Source: 2-02-FULL-55-14 sp964581115 (GTDB taxonomy: Bacteria > Bacteroidota > Ignavibacteria > UBA10030). Taken from it: a stretch of 42,100 bases of DNA. Location of the stretch: assembly GCA_964581115.1 (NCBI GenBank), contig CAZOMY010000025.1:1-42100 (forward strand). The letters are read 5' to 3'. The notes under the pieces are model-generated. The model ran no database searches and was not told the DNA's origin. It saw nothing but the letters and a program-made list of their open reading frames with translations. This document shows positions 34,542-41,726 of this stretch, in pieces. The position numbers and the translations under genes were made by a program. Every line of letters starts with the position of its first letter. The first letter of the stretch is position 1.

Positions 34542-34750
34542 TCGATGGCGACCACCGCAGATCGCGCGGGCGATCGCCGAGGGGTCACCAATATAGTCCG
34601 CAAGACCAGGCCTCGAGTTATGGATTGATTACACAATTGTTATTTCCGGTCTCCGTTAACACACGGTTAAGCCGTTCTTCGAAGACCTGCATGTCGATCT
34701 GGCGAACCGTGATGGCGAGGATCGTTCCGCACTTCTTAGGAGGACCTGTG

Positions 34751-35257
34751 ATGCTTGCACGCCGGCACCTTCACGTCGTGATCCTGACCATGCTGGTGCT
34801 CGGGATCGGAGCATCTTGTTCGGGTGAGCCGTCGCCACCTCCGCACTTCGCCGCCGCGTTCGAGGCCCTCGATCGTGCTTTGAGCGAGGAGGTACTGAAT
34901 CGGACCGGGTTCGCCTCACGGTTCCCGAAGCCGACGCCGCGTCAGGTGGTCAGTTTCCTGTTCGCACCCGCCGGGTCGCAGGCACTGGTCGCAGATGTTT
35001 CGCCGCTGGGGGAGGAGGTCGATCCGATGCAAGATGTGCCCCTCTGGCCGCGAGGCATTCTCCTACGTCACTCGGATCCGAGTCCGGTCGGCGCACGACA
35101 AATGATCTTGAAGTGGAACGACGAGAGAGGCGTCGTGATCGCCGAAGCGCTCGATGAAGGGGCGCGGATGGTGTTTCGGAAGGAATGGAAGGTGGGAACA
35201 TTGCATCCGACGCGTCCCATCGACCCGCTGGATCGAGGCATCTATCAGTTGTTCTGA
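34751..35257 (+). CDS. Predicted lipoprotein of unknown function
   Basis: A 168-residue protein with a signal peptide ending in GASC (lipobox Cys about residue 19). The mature part begins with a Pro-rich stretch, then an alpha/beta segment (FAAAFEALDRALSEEVLNRTGFASRF) and a beta-rich C-terminal half (GVVIAEALDEGARMVFRKEWKV). I recognise no family. The start is firm: AGGAGG (34738-34743) lies seven bases before the ATG. The 209 bases upstream hold no gene and no clear promoter. Confidence 0.75.
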   Translation: MLARRHLHVVILTMLVLGIGASCSGEPSPPPHFAAAFEALDRALSEEVLNRTGFASRFPKPTPRQVVSFLFAPAGSQALVADVSPLGEEVDPMQDVPLWPRGILLRHSDPSPVGARQMILKWNDERGVVIAEALDEGARMVFRKEWKVGTLHPTRPIDPLDRGIYQLF

Positions 35258-35278
35258 CTCGCCAGACGTGCTTTTTTT
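35253..35278 (+). terminator. Possible terminator of the lipoprotein gene
   Basis: A short TCTG/CAGA stem overlapping the stop codon is followed a few bases later by a run of seven T (35272-35278). The stem is weak, so this is tentative. Confidence 0.3.
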
Positions 35279-35370
35279 GCATCCCCTCGGCTTGTTCCGT
35301 ATTTTGTGTCATGATCGTCAGCCCGTTACTCTTCAACTTCTCATCTCCGACCTCTATCTTCATGCTTGTT

Positions 35371-35692
35371 CTCGAAGTGTAGCTCCCGCCTCCGCTCCTT
35401 CGGAGCTGCGGCGGACAGGCAGCCCGGTCATGAGATGTGGGGAACTTCACGCGGCAATTTTCAATTTACCTTGTTCAATATTCAATGTTCTCGGGGTGTA
35501 GCTCCCGCCTCCGCTCCTTCGGAGCTGCGGCGGACAGGCAGCCCGGTCATNNNNNNNNNNNNNNNNNNNNNNNNNNNNNNNNNNNNNNNNNNNNNNNNNN
35601 NNNNNNNNNNNNNNNNNNNNNNNNNNNNNNNNNNNNNNNNNNNNNNNNNNCGCGGCAATTTTCAATTTACCTTGTTCAATATTCAATGTTCT
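35371..35692 (+). repeat. 119-bp tandem repeat containing pieces of tRNA-Pro
   Basis: Units begin at 35371 and 35490, exactly 119 bases apart, and the array runs into the intact tRNA gene at 35691-35693. Each unit carries CGGGGTGTAGCTC or a decayed form of it (CGAAGTGTAGCTC in the first unit), the first 13 bases of the tRNA. A 35-base GC-rich hairpin segment follows (35505-35539 in unit 2), then AGCCCGGT (35540-35547), which are the next eight bases of the tRNA, then unrelated sequence ending in the low-complexity TTCAATATTCAATGTT. A 100-N gap interrupts the array. No gene is present in the whole 35258-35692 stretch. Confidence 0.85.
35551..35650. other. Assembly gap of exactly 100 N
   Basis: A run of 100 N lies inside the 119-bp tandem repeat. 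Aligning the flanks to the unit leaves 18 bases missing for one unit, so the true length should be 18 plus a multiple of 119, not 100. Confidence 0.95.
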
Positions 35693-35767
35693 CGGGGTGT
35701 AGCTCAGCCCGGTTAGAGCGCTTGCCTTGGGCGCAAGAGGCCGCCAGTTCGAATCTGGCCACCCCGA
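35693..35767 (+). tRNA. tRNA-Pro(UGG)
   Basis: A complete 75-base cloverleaf: acceptor CGGGGTG/CACCCCG with the C1-G72 pair typical of bacterial tRNA-Pro, D stem GCTC/GAGC, anticodon stem CTTGC/GCAAG with loop CTTGGGC and anticodon TGG, five-base variable region, T stem GCCAG/CTGGC with TTCGAAT, discriminator A. CCA is not encoded. A good terminator follows 55 bases downstream. The first 21 bases also occur, split, in the tandem repeat just upstream. Confidence 0.96.
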
Positions 35768-35822
35768 CGTAAGCAAGGTAGAAGTATGAAAGAAGAAGGT
35801 AGAAGTGGAACAAAGATCAGGG

Positions 35823-35855
35823 AAGCCGATCCAGTGAAGGGTCGGCTTTCTTGTT
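35823..35855 (+). terminator. Intrinsic terminator of tRNA-Pro
   Basis: AAGCCGATCC (35823-35832) pairs with GGGTCGGCTT (35839-35848) over ten positions with one G-U pair and a six-base loop, followed by TCTTGTT. Confidence 0.75.
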
Positions 35856-35940
35856 CCTTGGAACACCTCGGTTACTTCTGGAGAGATTGTCGCGTATGTT
35901 CTTGAGGTATCTCGATCCCTGATCCGATCCTGAGTCTCCC

Positions 35941-37479
35941 ATGGAATCCCCTTTCGCACTGACCAACCCGCTATCCCTCCTTTTATCAAAGGACCGTTCC
36001 GACTTCACGCGTGACGACCTGATGAAGGTCATCATCGCGAAGGGCATCGAGCAGCTCACCTTTCACTACACCGGGCTCGACGGAAAGCTCAAGGAGCTCA
36101 AGATCCCCCTCACGGACCGGCGGCAGGCCGAGCGGGTGCTGGCCGACGGCGAACGGGTCGACGGCTCGTCCCTCTTCAAAGGACTCGTCGACGTCGCGCT
36201 GTCGGACCTCTACGTTATTCCGGTCTATCGGTCGGCTTTTCTCAATCCCTTCGACCCCGGCAGTCTTGACCTTGTGTGCCGATACCTGACGCATGACGGG
36301 TCGCTCGCGCCGTTCGCCCCCGACAACATCCTCGCCAATGCCCACGCGCTCTTCCACAAGCACACAGGACTGGAGCTGCACGCACTCGGCGAGTTGGAGT
36401 TCTTCCTCCTGTCGCCTCCCGGCAGTCCGATGTACCGTTCACCCAAGCAGCGGGGCTACCACGCTTCGGGACCGTACGCGAAGTCGGGCGAGATCCTGAA
36501 CGAGATGGTCCGACACATAGCGCAGATCACCGGGGCGGTGAAGTACGGACATAGTGAGGTCGGATTCATCGAGAGTGTACGGAGCAATGAAGAGGAGATC
36601 GCAGGGCGGCAGGGGGAGCAACTCGAGGTAGAATTCCTTCCAGCTCCCGTCGAGGAGGCCGCCGACCATCTGGTGCTCGCGCGCTGGCTGATCCGATCGA
36701 TCGCCTACCGCCATGGTTCGGTGGCAACGTTCACGCCAAAACTCGAGGAAGGCGTGGCGGGCAACGGAATGCACGTTCACATGGAGCTGCGGAGGAACGG
36801 CCGCAACATCATGACCGACGCCGGCGGCAGCTTGGGCAACGAAGCACGCCAGCTCATCGGCGGGCTGTGCACCTACGCCGACTCGCTGACAGCCTTTGGC
36901 AATACCGTCTCGTCGGCGTACTTGCGGCTGGTGCCCAACCAGGAGGCGCCGACGCGCATCTGCTGGAGCGACCGGAACCGGAGCGCCATGATCCGCGTAC
37001 CCCTGGGCTGGAGCGACGCCAACAATCTGGCAATGAAGGTCAATCCGCAACAGACCGTTCCGCTGGCCGATATCGACGGTCGGCAGACCGTTGAGCTCCG
37101 CTCGCCGGACGGCAGCGCCATGACACACCTCTTGCTCGCCGGCATCACCACCGCCGCCGATTGGGGACTGACGCAATCCGAATCGCTGAGCATTGCCGAG
37201 CGCTACTACGTGTCGGGCAACATCTTTCGGAACGAGGACCTGCTGAAGAAGCTGCGGTCCCTCCCCACAAGCTGCGTGGCCTCAGCCCGCATACTGCAGG
37301 AGCGGCGGGCGCTGTATGAGCGTGACGGACTGTTCCCGCCGAGCGTCATCGACTTCGTCGTGAAGCTGTTGAACGAAGAGGATGACGACCGGATGAACAT
37401 TCGCCTGATGGACCTTCCGGCGGACGATCGGCTGTACGAGACGAGGAAGATCATGCACAAGGATCTCCACCGCCACTAG
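35941..37479 (+). CDS. Glutamine synthetase family protein
   Basis: A 512-residue cytoplasmic enzyme of the glutamine synthetase I fold. Beta-grasp N-domain about 30-125 (LTFHYTGLDGKLKELKIP...DGSS at 74-77). Catalytic barrel: GELEFF (150-155, metal glutamates), GEQLEVEF (about 225-232), VATFTPKLEEGVAGNGMHVHMEL (261-283), NRSAMIRVP (about 349-357) and VELRSPDGSA. The C-terminus ends in MDLPADDRLYETRKIMHKDLHRH and lacks the standard adenylylation-site region and closing strand of GlnA, so it may be a GS-like ligase with another amine or acid substrate. No glnB or other nitrogen genes are in view. The first ATG is used; a Met at residue 28 would cut into the N-domain. Confidence 0.9.
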   Translation: MESPFALTNPLSLLLSKDRSDFTRDDLMKVIIAKGIEQLTFHYTGLDGKLKELKIPLTDRRQAERVLADGERVDGSSLFKGLVDVALSDLYVIPVYRSAFLNPFDPGSLDLVCRYLTHDGSLAPFAPDNILANAHALFHKHTGLELHALGELEFFLLSPPGSPMYRSPKQRGYHASGPYAKSGEILNEMVRHIAQITGAVKYGHSEVGFIESVRSNEEEIAGRQGEQLEVEFLPAPVEEAADHLVLARWLIRSIAYRHGSVATFTPKLEEGVAGNGMHVHMELRRNGRNIMTDAGGSLGNEARQLIGGLCTYADSLTAFGNTVSSAYLRLVPNQEAPTRICWSDRNRSAMIRVPLGWSDANNLAMKVNPQQTVPLADIDGRQTVELRSPDGSAMTHLLLAGITTAADWGLTQSESLSIAERYYVSGNIFRNEDLLKKLRSLPTSCVASARILQERRALYERDGLFPPSVIDFVVKLLNEEDDDRMNIRLMDLPADDRLYETRKIMHKDLHRH

Positions 37480-37499
37480 CGTCTTCATCAGAAAAGCGT

Positions 37500-37622
37500 T
37501 CGCCACCAAGGCGTCAAGCCGCAAGGACATGTTGTCTGCTCATTGCAGTGAGACGGTCACCACCGAGACGCCCAGACGCTCGAGGCTGTCATTGTATCCT
37601 TGCGACTCTGCGCCTTTGCGGT
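37500..37622. repeat. Dispersed intergenic repeat
   Basis: Low-complexity text built from GCGTC, GACGC and GCCTTTGCGG units (ACCAAGGCGTCAAGCCGCAA; CCGAGACGCCCAGACGCTC). CTCTGCGCCTTTGCGGT (37606-37622) recurs exactly at 41675-41691. Confidence 0.65.
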
Positions 37623-37706
37623 GAAGTGATTCCCCTCGCAAAGCCGAGAGAACATCTCAGTTCTTGAAACTGAGGACACATTCGGCTACCTTGCACCAAC
37701 ACAACG

Positions 37707-37727
37707 GCCCCGCTCAGCGCGGGGCTT
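37707..37727 (+). terminator. Terminator-like hairpin downstream of the glutamine synthetase gene
   Basis: GCCCCGC (37707-37713) and GCGGGGC (37719-37725) form a 7-bp stem with a five-base loop, followed by TTGG. It lies about 230 bases after the stop codon and has almost no T tract, so it may instead be a repeat palindrome. Confidence 0.35.
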
Positions 37728-37753
37728 GGCGTCTGTGGCCTGGAAGAACTGAC

Positions 37754-38430
37754 TCTTGGTACTTGGAACTTGTCATTGAAATTTGGCCCTTGGAACTTCG
37801 GTCGGATAAAAGCATCAAGAGCCCGCATCAACTCTCAAGTACCAAGCGCCAGGACTCATCTCTTGGTACTTGGAACTTGTCATTAAGATTTGGCTCTTGG
37901 AACTTCGGTCGGATAAAAGCATCAAGAACCAGCATCAACTCTCAAGTACCAAGCGCCAGGACTCATCTCTTGGTACTTGGAACTTGTCATTAAGATTTGG
38001 CTCTTGGAACTTCGGTCGGATAAAAGCATCAAGAACCAGCATCAACTCTCAAGTACCAAGCGCCAGGACTCATCTCTTGGTACTTGGAACTTGTCATTAA
38101 GATTTGGCTCTTGGAACTTCGGTCGGATAAAAGTATCAAGAGCCAGCATCAACTCTCAAGTACCAAGCGCCAGGACTCATCTTTTGGTANNNNNNNNNNN
38201 NNNNNNNNNNNNNNNNNNNNNNNNNNNNNNNNNNNNNNNNNNNNNNNNNNNNNNNNNNNNNNNNNNNNNNNNNNNNNNNNNNNNNNNNNATCAAGAGCCA
38301 GCATCAACTCTCAAGTACCAAGCGCCAGGACTCATCTTTTGGTACTTGGAACTTGTCATTGAAATTTGGCTCTTGGAACTTCGGTCGGATAGAAGCATCA
38401 AGAACCAGCATCAACGCTCCAGTGCCAGGC
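37754..38430 (+). repeat. 107-bp tandem repeat (minisatellite) upstream of larE
   Basis: Units start at 37754, 37861, 37968 and 38075, each exactly 107 bases apart. A fifth (38182) is cut by a 100-N gap and a last degenerate unit runs from 38337. Each unit holds TTGGTACTTGGAACTTG, TTTGGCTCTTGGAACTTCGG, GGATAAAAGCATCAAGA and AAGTACCAAGCGCCAGG. The interior units are nearly identical and the outer ones diverge. Because 107 is not a multiple of three and stops are rare, long spurious frames run across it; they are not genes. Apart from the features listed, the 37480-38448 interval holds no gene. Confidence 0.95.
38190..38289. other. Assembly gap of exactly 100 N
   Basis: A run of 100 N lies inside the 107-bp repeat. 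Flank alignment leaves 52 bases missing for one unit, so the true size should be 52 plus a multiple of 107. Confidence 0.95.
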
Positions 38431-38448
38431 GGTTCACGACAAGAATCC

Positions 38449-39252
38449 ATGGAAAACCATCACGAGAAGCGTTCTGATCTCCGTCGCCTCCTGACCGAAA
38501 TGCGGCGCGTCAGCGTGGCCGTCAGTGGCGGCGTAGACAGTCTCACGCTCGCCGCAGCCGCGCATGAAGCTCTCGGGTCAGAATCACATTTGTACCATGC
38601 CGTCTCCCCCGCCGTACCATCGGAAGCGACCGGCAGAACGCAAGCACTCGCAGCCGATCGCGGATGGGACCTGCGGATCATCAACGCCGGCGAGTTCGAC
38701 GACCCTCATTACATGGCCAACCCGTCCAACCGCTGCTTCTTCTGCAAGTCGAACCTGTACTCCGCCATCGCCGCCTTGACCGACCGAACGATCATCTCCG
38801 GCGCCAATGCCGACGACCTCAGCGATTACCGGCCCGGACTTGAAGCAGCTCGACATCACGGCGTCCGACATCCGTTCATCGAAGCGGGCATGGGCAAAGA
38901 GGACATCCGTACGCTCGCACGAGACTTCGGTTTGGACGGTGTCTCCGAGCTGCCTGCCTCCCCCTGCCTGTCTTCACGTCTCGAGACCGGCATTGCGATC
39001 GACCCGAGAGTCCTGGAACTTGTCCACACCGCCGAACGAGCGCTGGCGTCGACCATTACGGCGCGGCATCTTCGTTGTCGGGTCCGTCATGCCGGCATCG
39101 TTGTCGAAGTCGACGCGCCGACATTGTCGTCGCTCGACGCACGTGCGCGGACTTCGGCGCTCGGGACGGTCGCTGAGATCTTTGCCAGCGGAGGTCATGC
39201 GCGCCCCGTGTTCATCGCGCCGTACCGCATGGGGAGCGCGTTCATCCGATGA
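38449..39252 (+). CDS. larE: LarE, ATP-dependent sacrificial sulfur transferase
   Basis: A 267-residue cytoplasmic enzyme of nickel-pincer nucleotide (NPN) cofactor synthesis. LarE adenylylates pyridinium-3,5-biscarboxylic acid mononucleotide and donates sulfur from its own cysteine. The PP-loop SGGVDS is at 26-31, NRCFFCKSNLY at 94-104, and the sacrificial cysteine is Cys173 in SPCLSSR, so this is the single-cysteine sacrificial type rather than the three-cysteine cluster type. The ATG at 38449 gives the standard length; an in-frame ATG at 38353 lies in the tandem repeat and is rejected. The stop overlaps the larB start (ATGA). Confidence 0.95.
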   Translation: MENHHEKRSDLRRLLTEMRRVSVAVSGGVDSLTLAAAAHEALGSESHLYHAVSPAVPSEATGRTQALAADRGWDLRIINAGEFDDPHYMANPSNRCFFCKSNLYSAIAALTDRTIISGANADDLSDYRPGLEAARHHGVRHPFIEAGMGKEDIRTLARDFGLDGVSELPASPCLSSRLETGIAIDPRVLELVHTAERALASTITARHLRCRVRHAGIVVEVDAPTLSSLDARARTSALGTVAEIFASGGHARPVFIAPYRMGSAFIR

Positions 39253-39932
39253 GCCCCCGACGAACGCATACAGCATCCGACGTCGTCCTCGACATCAACC
39301 GCGCCGACCGCACCGGCCTCGAGGAGGCCGTCCTCTGCGCCCGGAAGTCCGCCGACCAGATCGCTCGCATCCTCGATCGTGTGCGTGCAGGCAAGCGACC
39401 GGTCCTCATGACGAGACTGTCTCCCGAACAGGTTCGCCGGATCCCACCGGCTCATCGCCGCCGGATTGACTACGATCCGATCTCGCTCACCGGCTTTTAC
39501 AATGGCCGCCCGCAGATCCATGTGCGGGGGACGGTGGCCGTCGTCACGGCGGGGACATCGGATGTGCCGGTGGCGCGGGAAGCGTCAAGGACGCTGCTCT
39601 ATTATGGCGTCACGGTCCGCGAGATGACCGACGTCGGCGTCGCCGGATTGTGGAGAGTGCTCGAACGTCTCGACGACATTCGGAAAGCCGACGTCGTGAT
39701 CGTCGTTGCCGGAATGGAAGGCGCGTTGCCGACGGTGCTCGGCGGACTGATCGCTGCGCCGCTGATCGCCGTACCTACGTCGGTCGGCTACGGCGTTGCG
39801 TCGAACGGCGCGACGGCGCTCCATACAATGCTGTCCAGTTGTTCGTCCGGGCTGACGGTCACGAATATCGACAACGGATATGGAGCGGCTTGCGCGGCGG
39901 TGAGAATCCTGCGGATACGGCGCGGAACGTAG
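39249..39932 (+). CDS. larB: LarB, pyridinium-3,5-biscarboxylic acid mononucleotide synthase
   Basis: A 227-residue cytoplasmic enzyme that carboxylates and hydrolyses nicotinic acid adenine dinucleotide, the first step of NPN cofactor synthesis. An N-terminal domain (1-90, with TRLSPEQVRRIP) is followed by a PurE-like domain from about residue 95: VAVVTAGTSDVPVAREA, VTVREMTDVGVAGLWRVL, VIVVAGMEGALPTVLGGL and PLIAVPTSVGYG. Overlaps larE by four bases (ATGA). larC, the nickel insertase, is not adjacent: the next gene is a cytochrome with its own promoter. Confidence 0.96.
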   Translation: MSPRRTHTASDVVLDINRADRTGLEEAVLCARKSADQIARILDRVRAGKRPVLMTRLSPEQVRRIPPAHRRRIDYDPISLTGFYNGRPQIHVRGTVAVVTAGTSDVPVAREASRTLLYYGVTVREMTDVGVAGLWRVLERLDDIRKADVVIVVAGMEGALPTVLGGLIAAPLIAVPTSVGYGVASNGATALHTMLSSCSSGLTVTNIDNGYGAACAAVRILRIRRGT

Positions 39933-39974
39933 GTTTCCCACCTTCAAGAAAGCGCAAGAGGTCTGGCACTTCCC

Positions 39975-40003
39975 TTGCATTCCTTCCTTCGTCGTGGTAC
40001 ACT
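39975..40003 (+). promoter_or_regulatory. Promoter of the cytochrome gene
   Basis: TTGCAT (39975-39980), a 17-base spacer and TACACT (39998-40003) predict a start near 40010 and a leader of about 29 bases holding GGAGG. Confidence 0.5.
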
Positions 40004-40038
40004 TTCTCAGGCATCATTCATTAACCGGAGGTTGTCCC

Positions 40039-40551
40039 ATGAAGAAGCTGGTTGTATGCACGATCGCTGCGCTCATCGCCGTGCCGGTCCTGATGGTCGG
40101 CCAGAACAAGTATGTTGGCGTGAAGCAATGCATGCCCTGCCACAAGAATGAGAAGCTCGGCGGCGTCTCCTACACGGTTTGGGAGAAGACGACGCACGCG
40201 AAGGCTTTTGCGACGCTGAAGACGAAGGAAGCCGACGAGATCGCCAAGAAGGGTGGCTCGGACAAACCGGCGGCCGAGACGCAGGCGTGCCTTGACTGCC
40301 ACGTCACCGGCACGAATGTCAAGGATGAAGGGGTCTCCTGCGAGGCGTGCCACGGCGCCGGGTCGGGCTACAAAGCCGTGCATAGCAAGAAGGATGCGAC
40401 CGACGAGGCCAAGGCAAAGGCCGGACTGGTCCTGGGCGACGACCTGAAGAAGACGTGCGAAACCTGCCACAACAAGAAGAGCCCGACGTTCAAGGGCTTC
40501 GATTACGCGAAGTACTGGGAGAAGATCGCACACAGCGGCAAGAAGAGCTGA
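40039..40551 (+). CDS. Tetraheme c-type cytochrome, c554-like
   Basis: A 170-residue periplasmic cytochrome. A signal peptide (1-21) precedes four CxxCH heme sites at 31-35, 84-88, 101-105 and 130-134. Candidate distal ligands include His53 (TTHAKAF), His115 (AVHSK) and His165 (IAHSGKK). Spacing and the Lys-rich, His-containing segments resemble the cytochrome c554 family. It probably carries electrons in the periplasm; its redox partner is unknown, as no other electron-transport gene is nearby. GGAGG (40027-40031) lies seven bases before the ATG. A strong terminator closes the transcription unit, so it appears monocistronic. Confidence 0.93.
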   Translation: MKKLVVCTIAALIAVPVLMVGQNKYVGVKQCMPCHKNEKLGGVSYTVWEKTTHAKAFATLKTKEADEIAKKGGSDKPAAETQACLDCHVTGTNVKDEGVSCEACHGAGSGYKAVHSKKDATDEAKAKAGLVLGDDLKKTCETCHNKKSPTFKGFDYAKYWEKIAHSGKKS

Positions 40552-40574
40552 TCTGCTTCTATTGCATTTCAATC

Positions 40575-40618
40575 GGGTGTGCGGCGTTCGAAAGAACCTG
40601 CACACCCTTTCTTTTTTT
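40575..40618 (+). terminator. Intrinsic terminator of the cytochrome gene
   Basis: GGGTGTGC (40575-40582) pairs with GCACACCC (40600-40607); inside, GTTC/GAAC is capped by a GAAA tetraloop. The tail is TTTCTTTTTTT (40608-40618). This is the clearest terminator in the window. Confidence 0.92.
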
Positions 40619-40729
40619 GACGGAAGATCGAAGAAAGATCGGCGCGCAGTGAGGTCGCTCGTGGGGATTGGGAAATCGGGATTCGGGGTCTGGGAGTCCG
40701 GTGATCGCAAGTTCCGTTGGAGAGATGTC

Positions 40730-41524
40730 TTGAAACTCGGCGTCGTCAGCCTCATGGTGCTCGGCGCCGCACTGGGTCACGCCCAGCCATGCCACCACGC
40801 GGTGGAACTCGACGGCGGCGTGGTCCGGAGCGACACGACTAGGAAGGTCCTCTATCTCTTCTTCTCCGGGCACGAGTTCGCCGGAGACGGCGATACGATC
40901 GCTTCGGTCCTGCACCGGCGTACCGTCAAGGCCTCGTTCTTCTTCACCGGCGACTTCTACCGCACGGCCTCCTTCCACCCGCTGATCCGACGCTTGAGGG
41001 CAGACGGTCATTACCTGGGCGCCCACTCGGACAAGCACCTGCTGTATGCTACATGGGAGCGCCGAGACTCCACGCTCGTCTCTCGGACGGCCTTTACGCG
41101 CGATCTGTGGGACAACTTCGAGGCCATGCGTCCGTTCGGGGTGACGGCGCAAGAGGCCCGCTTCTTTCTTCCACCATTCGAATGGTACAACCGCGAGATC
41201 GCCGGTTGGTGCCGCGACTCCGGTATCGTACTCGTCAACTTCTCCGCAGGGACCTACTCCAATGCCGACTACACGACCCCCGACATGGGGGCGAGATACG
41301 TTCCGACGGACACGATCTTCGAACGCATCCTCCGGTACGAGTCGGTGAGGCCGTCCGGATTGAACGGCTTTCACTTGTTACTGCACATCGGCGTCCATCC
41401 TTCGCGGACGGATCGTTTCGCCCGCCGACTGGATGAGCTGATCACGGAATTGACGCACCGCGGTTACCGGTGGGAGCGCATCGATGCCGGTACCATGAAG
41501 GACGGTTCAGCGCGAAGACGCTAA
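40730..41524 (+). CDS. Exported NodB-like polysaccharide deacetylase homologue with altered motif 1
   Basis: A 264-residue exported protein. A signal peptide (MKLGVVSLMVLGAALGHAQ) is followed by a NodB-type barrel: VKASFFFTGDFYR, the metal motif HSDKH (HxxxH kept), and later strands with FFLPPFEWYN and LLLHIGVHPSRTDRF. The usual TFDDG catalytic motif is replaced by FFSGHEF, so the standard Asp base and metal ligand are missing; the His and Glu may substitute. A TTG at 40730 is proposed because GGAG sits seven bases upstream and it opens the signal peptide. An upstream in-frame ATG (40562) lies within the cytochrome terminator region and would add repeat-like GGGATTGGG sequence. Confidence 0.8.
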   Translation: MKLGVVSLMVLGAALGHAQPCHHAVELDGGVVRSDTTRKVLYLFFSGHEFAGDGDTIASVLHRRTVKASFFFTGDFYRTASFHPLIRRLRADGHYLGAHSDKHLLYATWERRDSTLVSRTAFTRDLWDNFEAMRPFGVTAQEARFFLPPFEWYNREIAGWCRDSGIVLVNFSAGTYSNADYTTPDMGARYVPTDTIFERILRYESVRPSGLNGFHLLLHIGVHPSRTDRFARRLDELITELTHRGYRWERIDAGTMKDGSARRR

Positions 41525-41697
41525 GGCGCGAAGCATTGGTTTCATCCCTTCGCATCTCTGCGACCCTGCCTGCCTCGCTTTGCGCAGGTTACCGGCAGGC
41601 AAGTCTGCGGTGAACGCTCTTCACCGCAAAGACTCTGTGATACTCAAAGCATGTCCATCTAACCTTCCCTGCGTCTCTGCGCCTTTGCGGTCATAAT
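41511..41697. repeat. Dispersed intergenic repeat cluster
   Basis: Contains GCGCGAAGACGCTAAGGCGCG, TTCGCATCTCTGCGACC, CTTCACCGCAAAGACTCTGTG and CTCTGCGCCTTTGCGGT (41675-41691, identical to 37606-37622), plus CCTGCC...GGCAGG arms around 41566-41601. The deacetylase stop codon lies inside its left edge. Confidence 0.65.
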
Positions 41698-41726
41698 GCT
41701 TCGATCCCGGAAGGACAACGATCGCC

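Noticed and set aside
35366..35772. Open frames crossing the first N run
   Set aside because: They translate the tandem repeat and the gap; the unknown gap length makes any frame meaningless.
37754..38430. Possible CRISPR array
   Set aside because: The repeats are directly adjacent with no unique spacers, units are 107 bp, and no cas genes are near.
37664..38477. Chained open frames with repeated peptide units in the 107-bp repeat
   Set aside because: They arise because 107 mod 3 is 2 and the repeat has few stops in one strand. There are no start signals, and frames shift with every unit.
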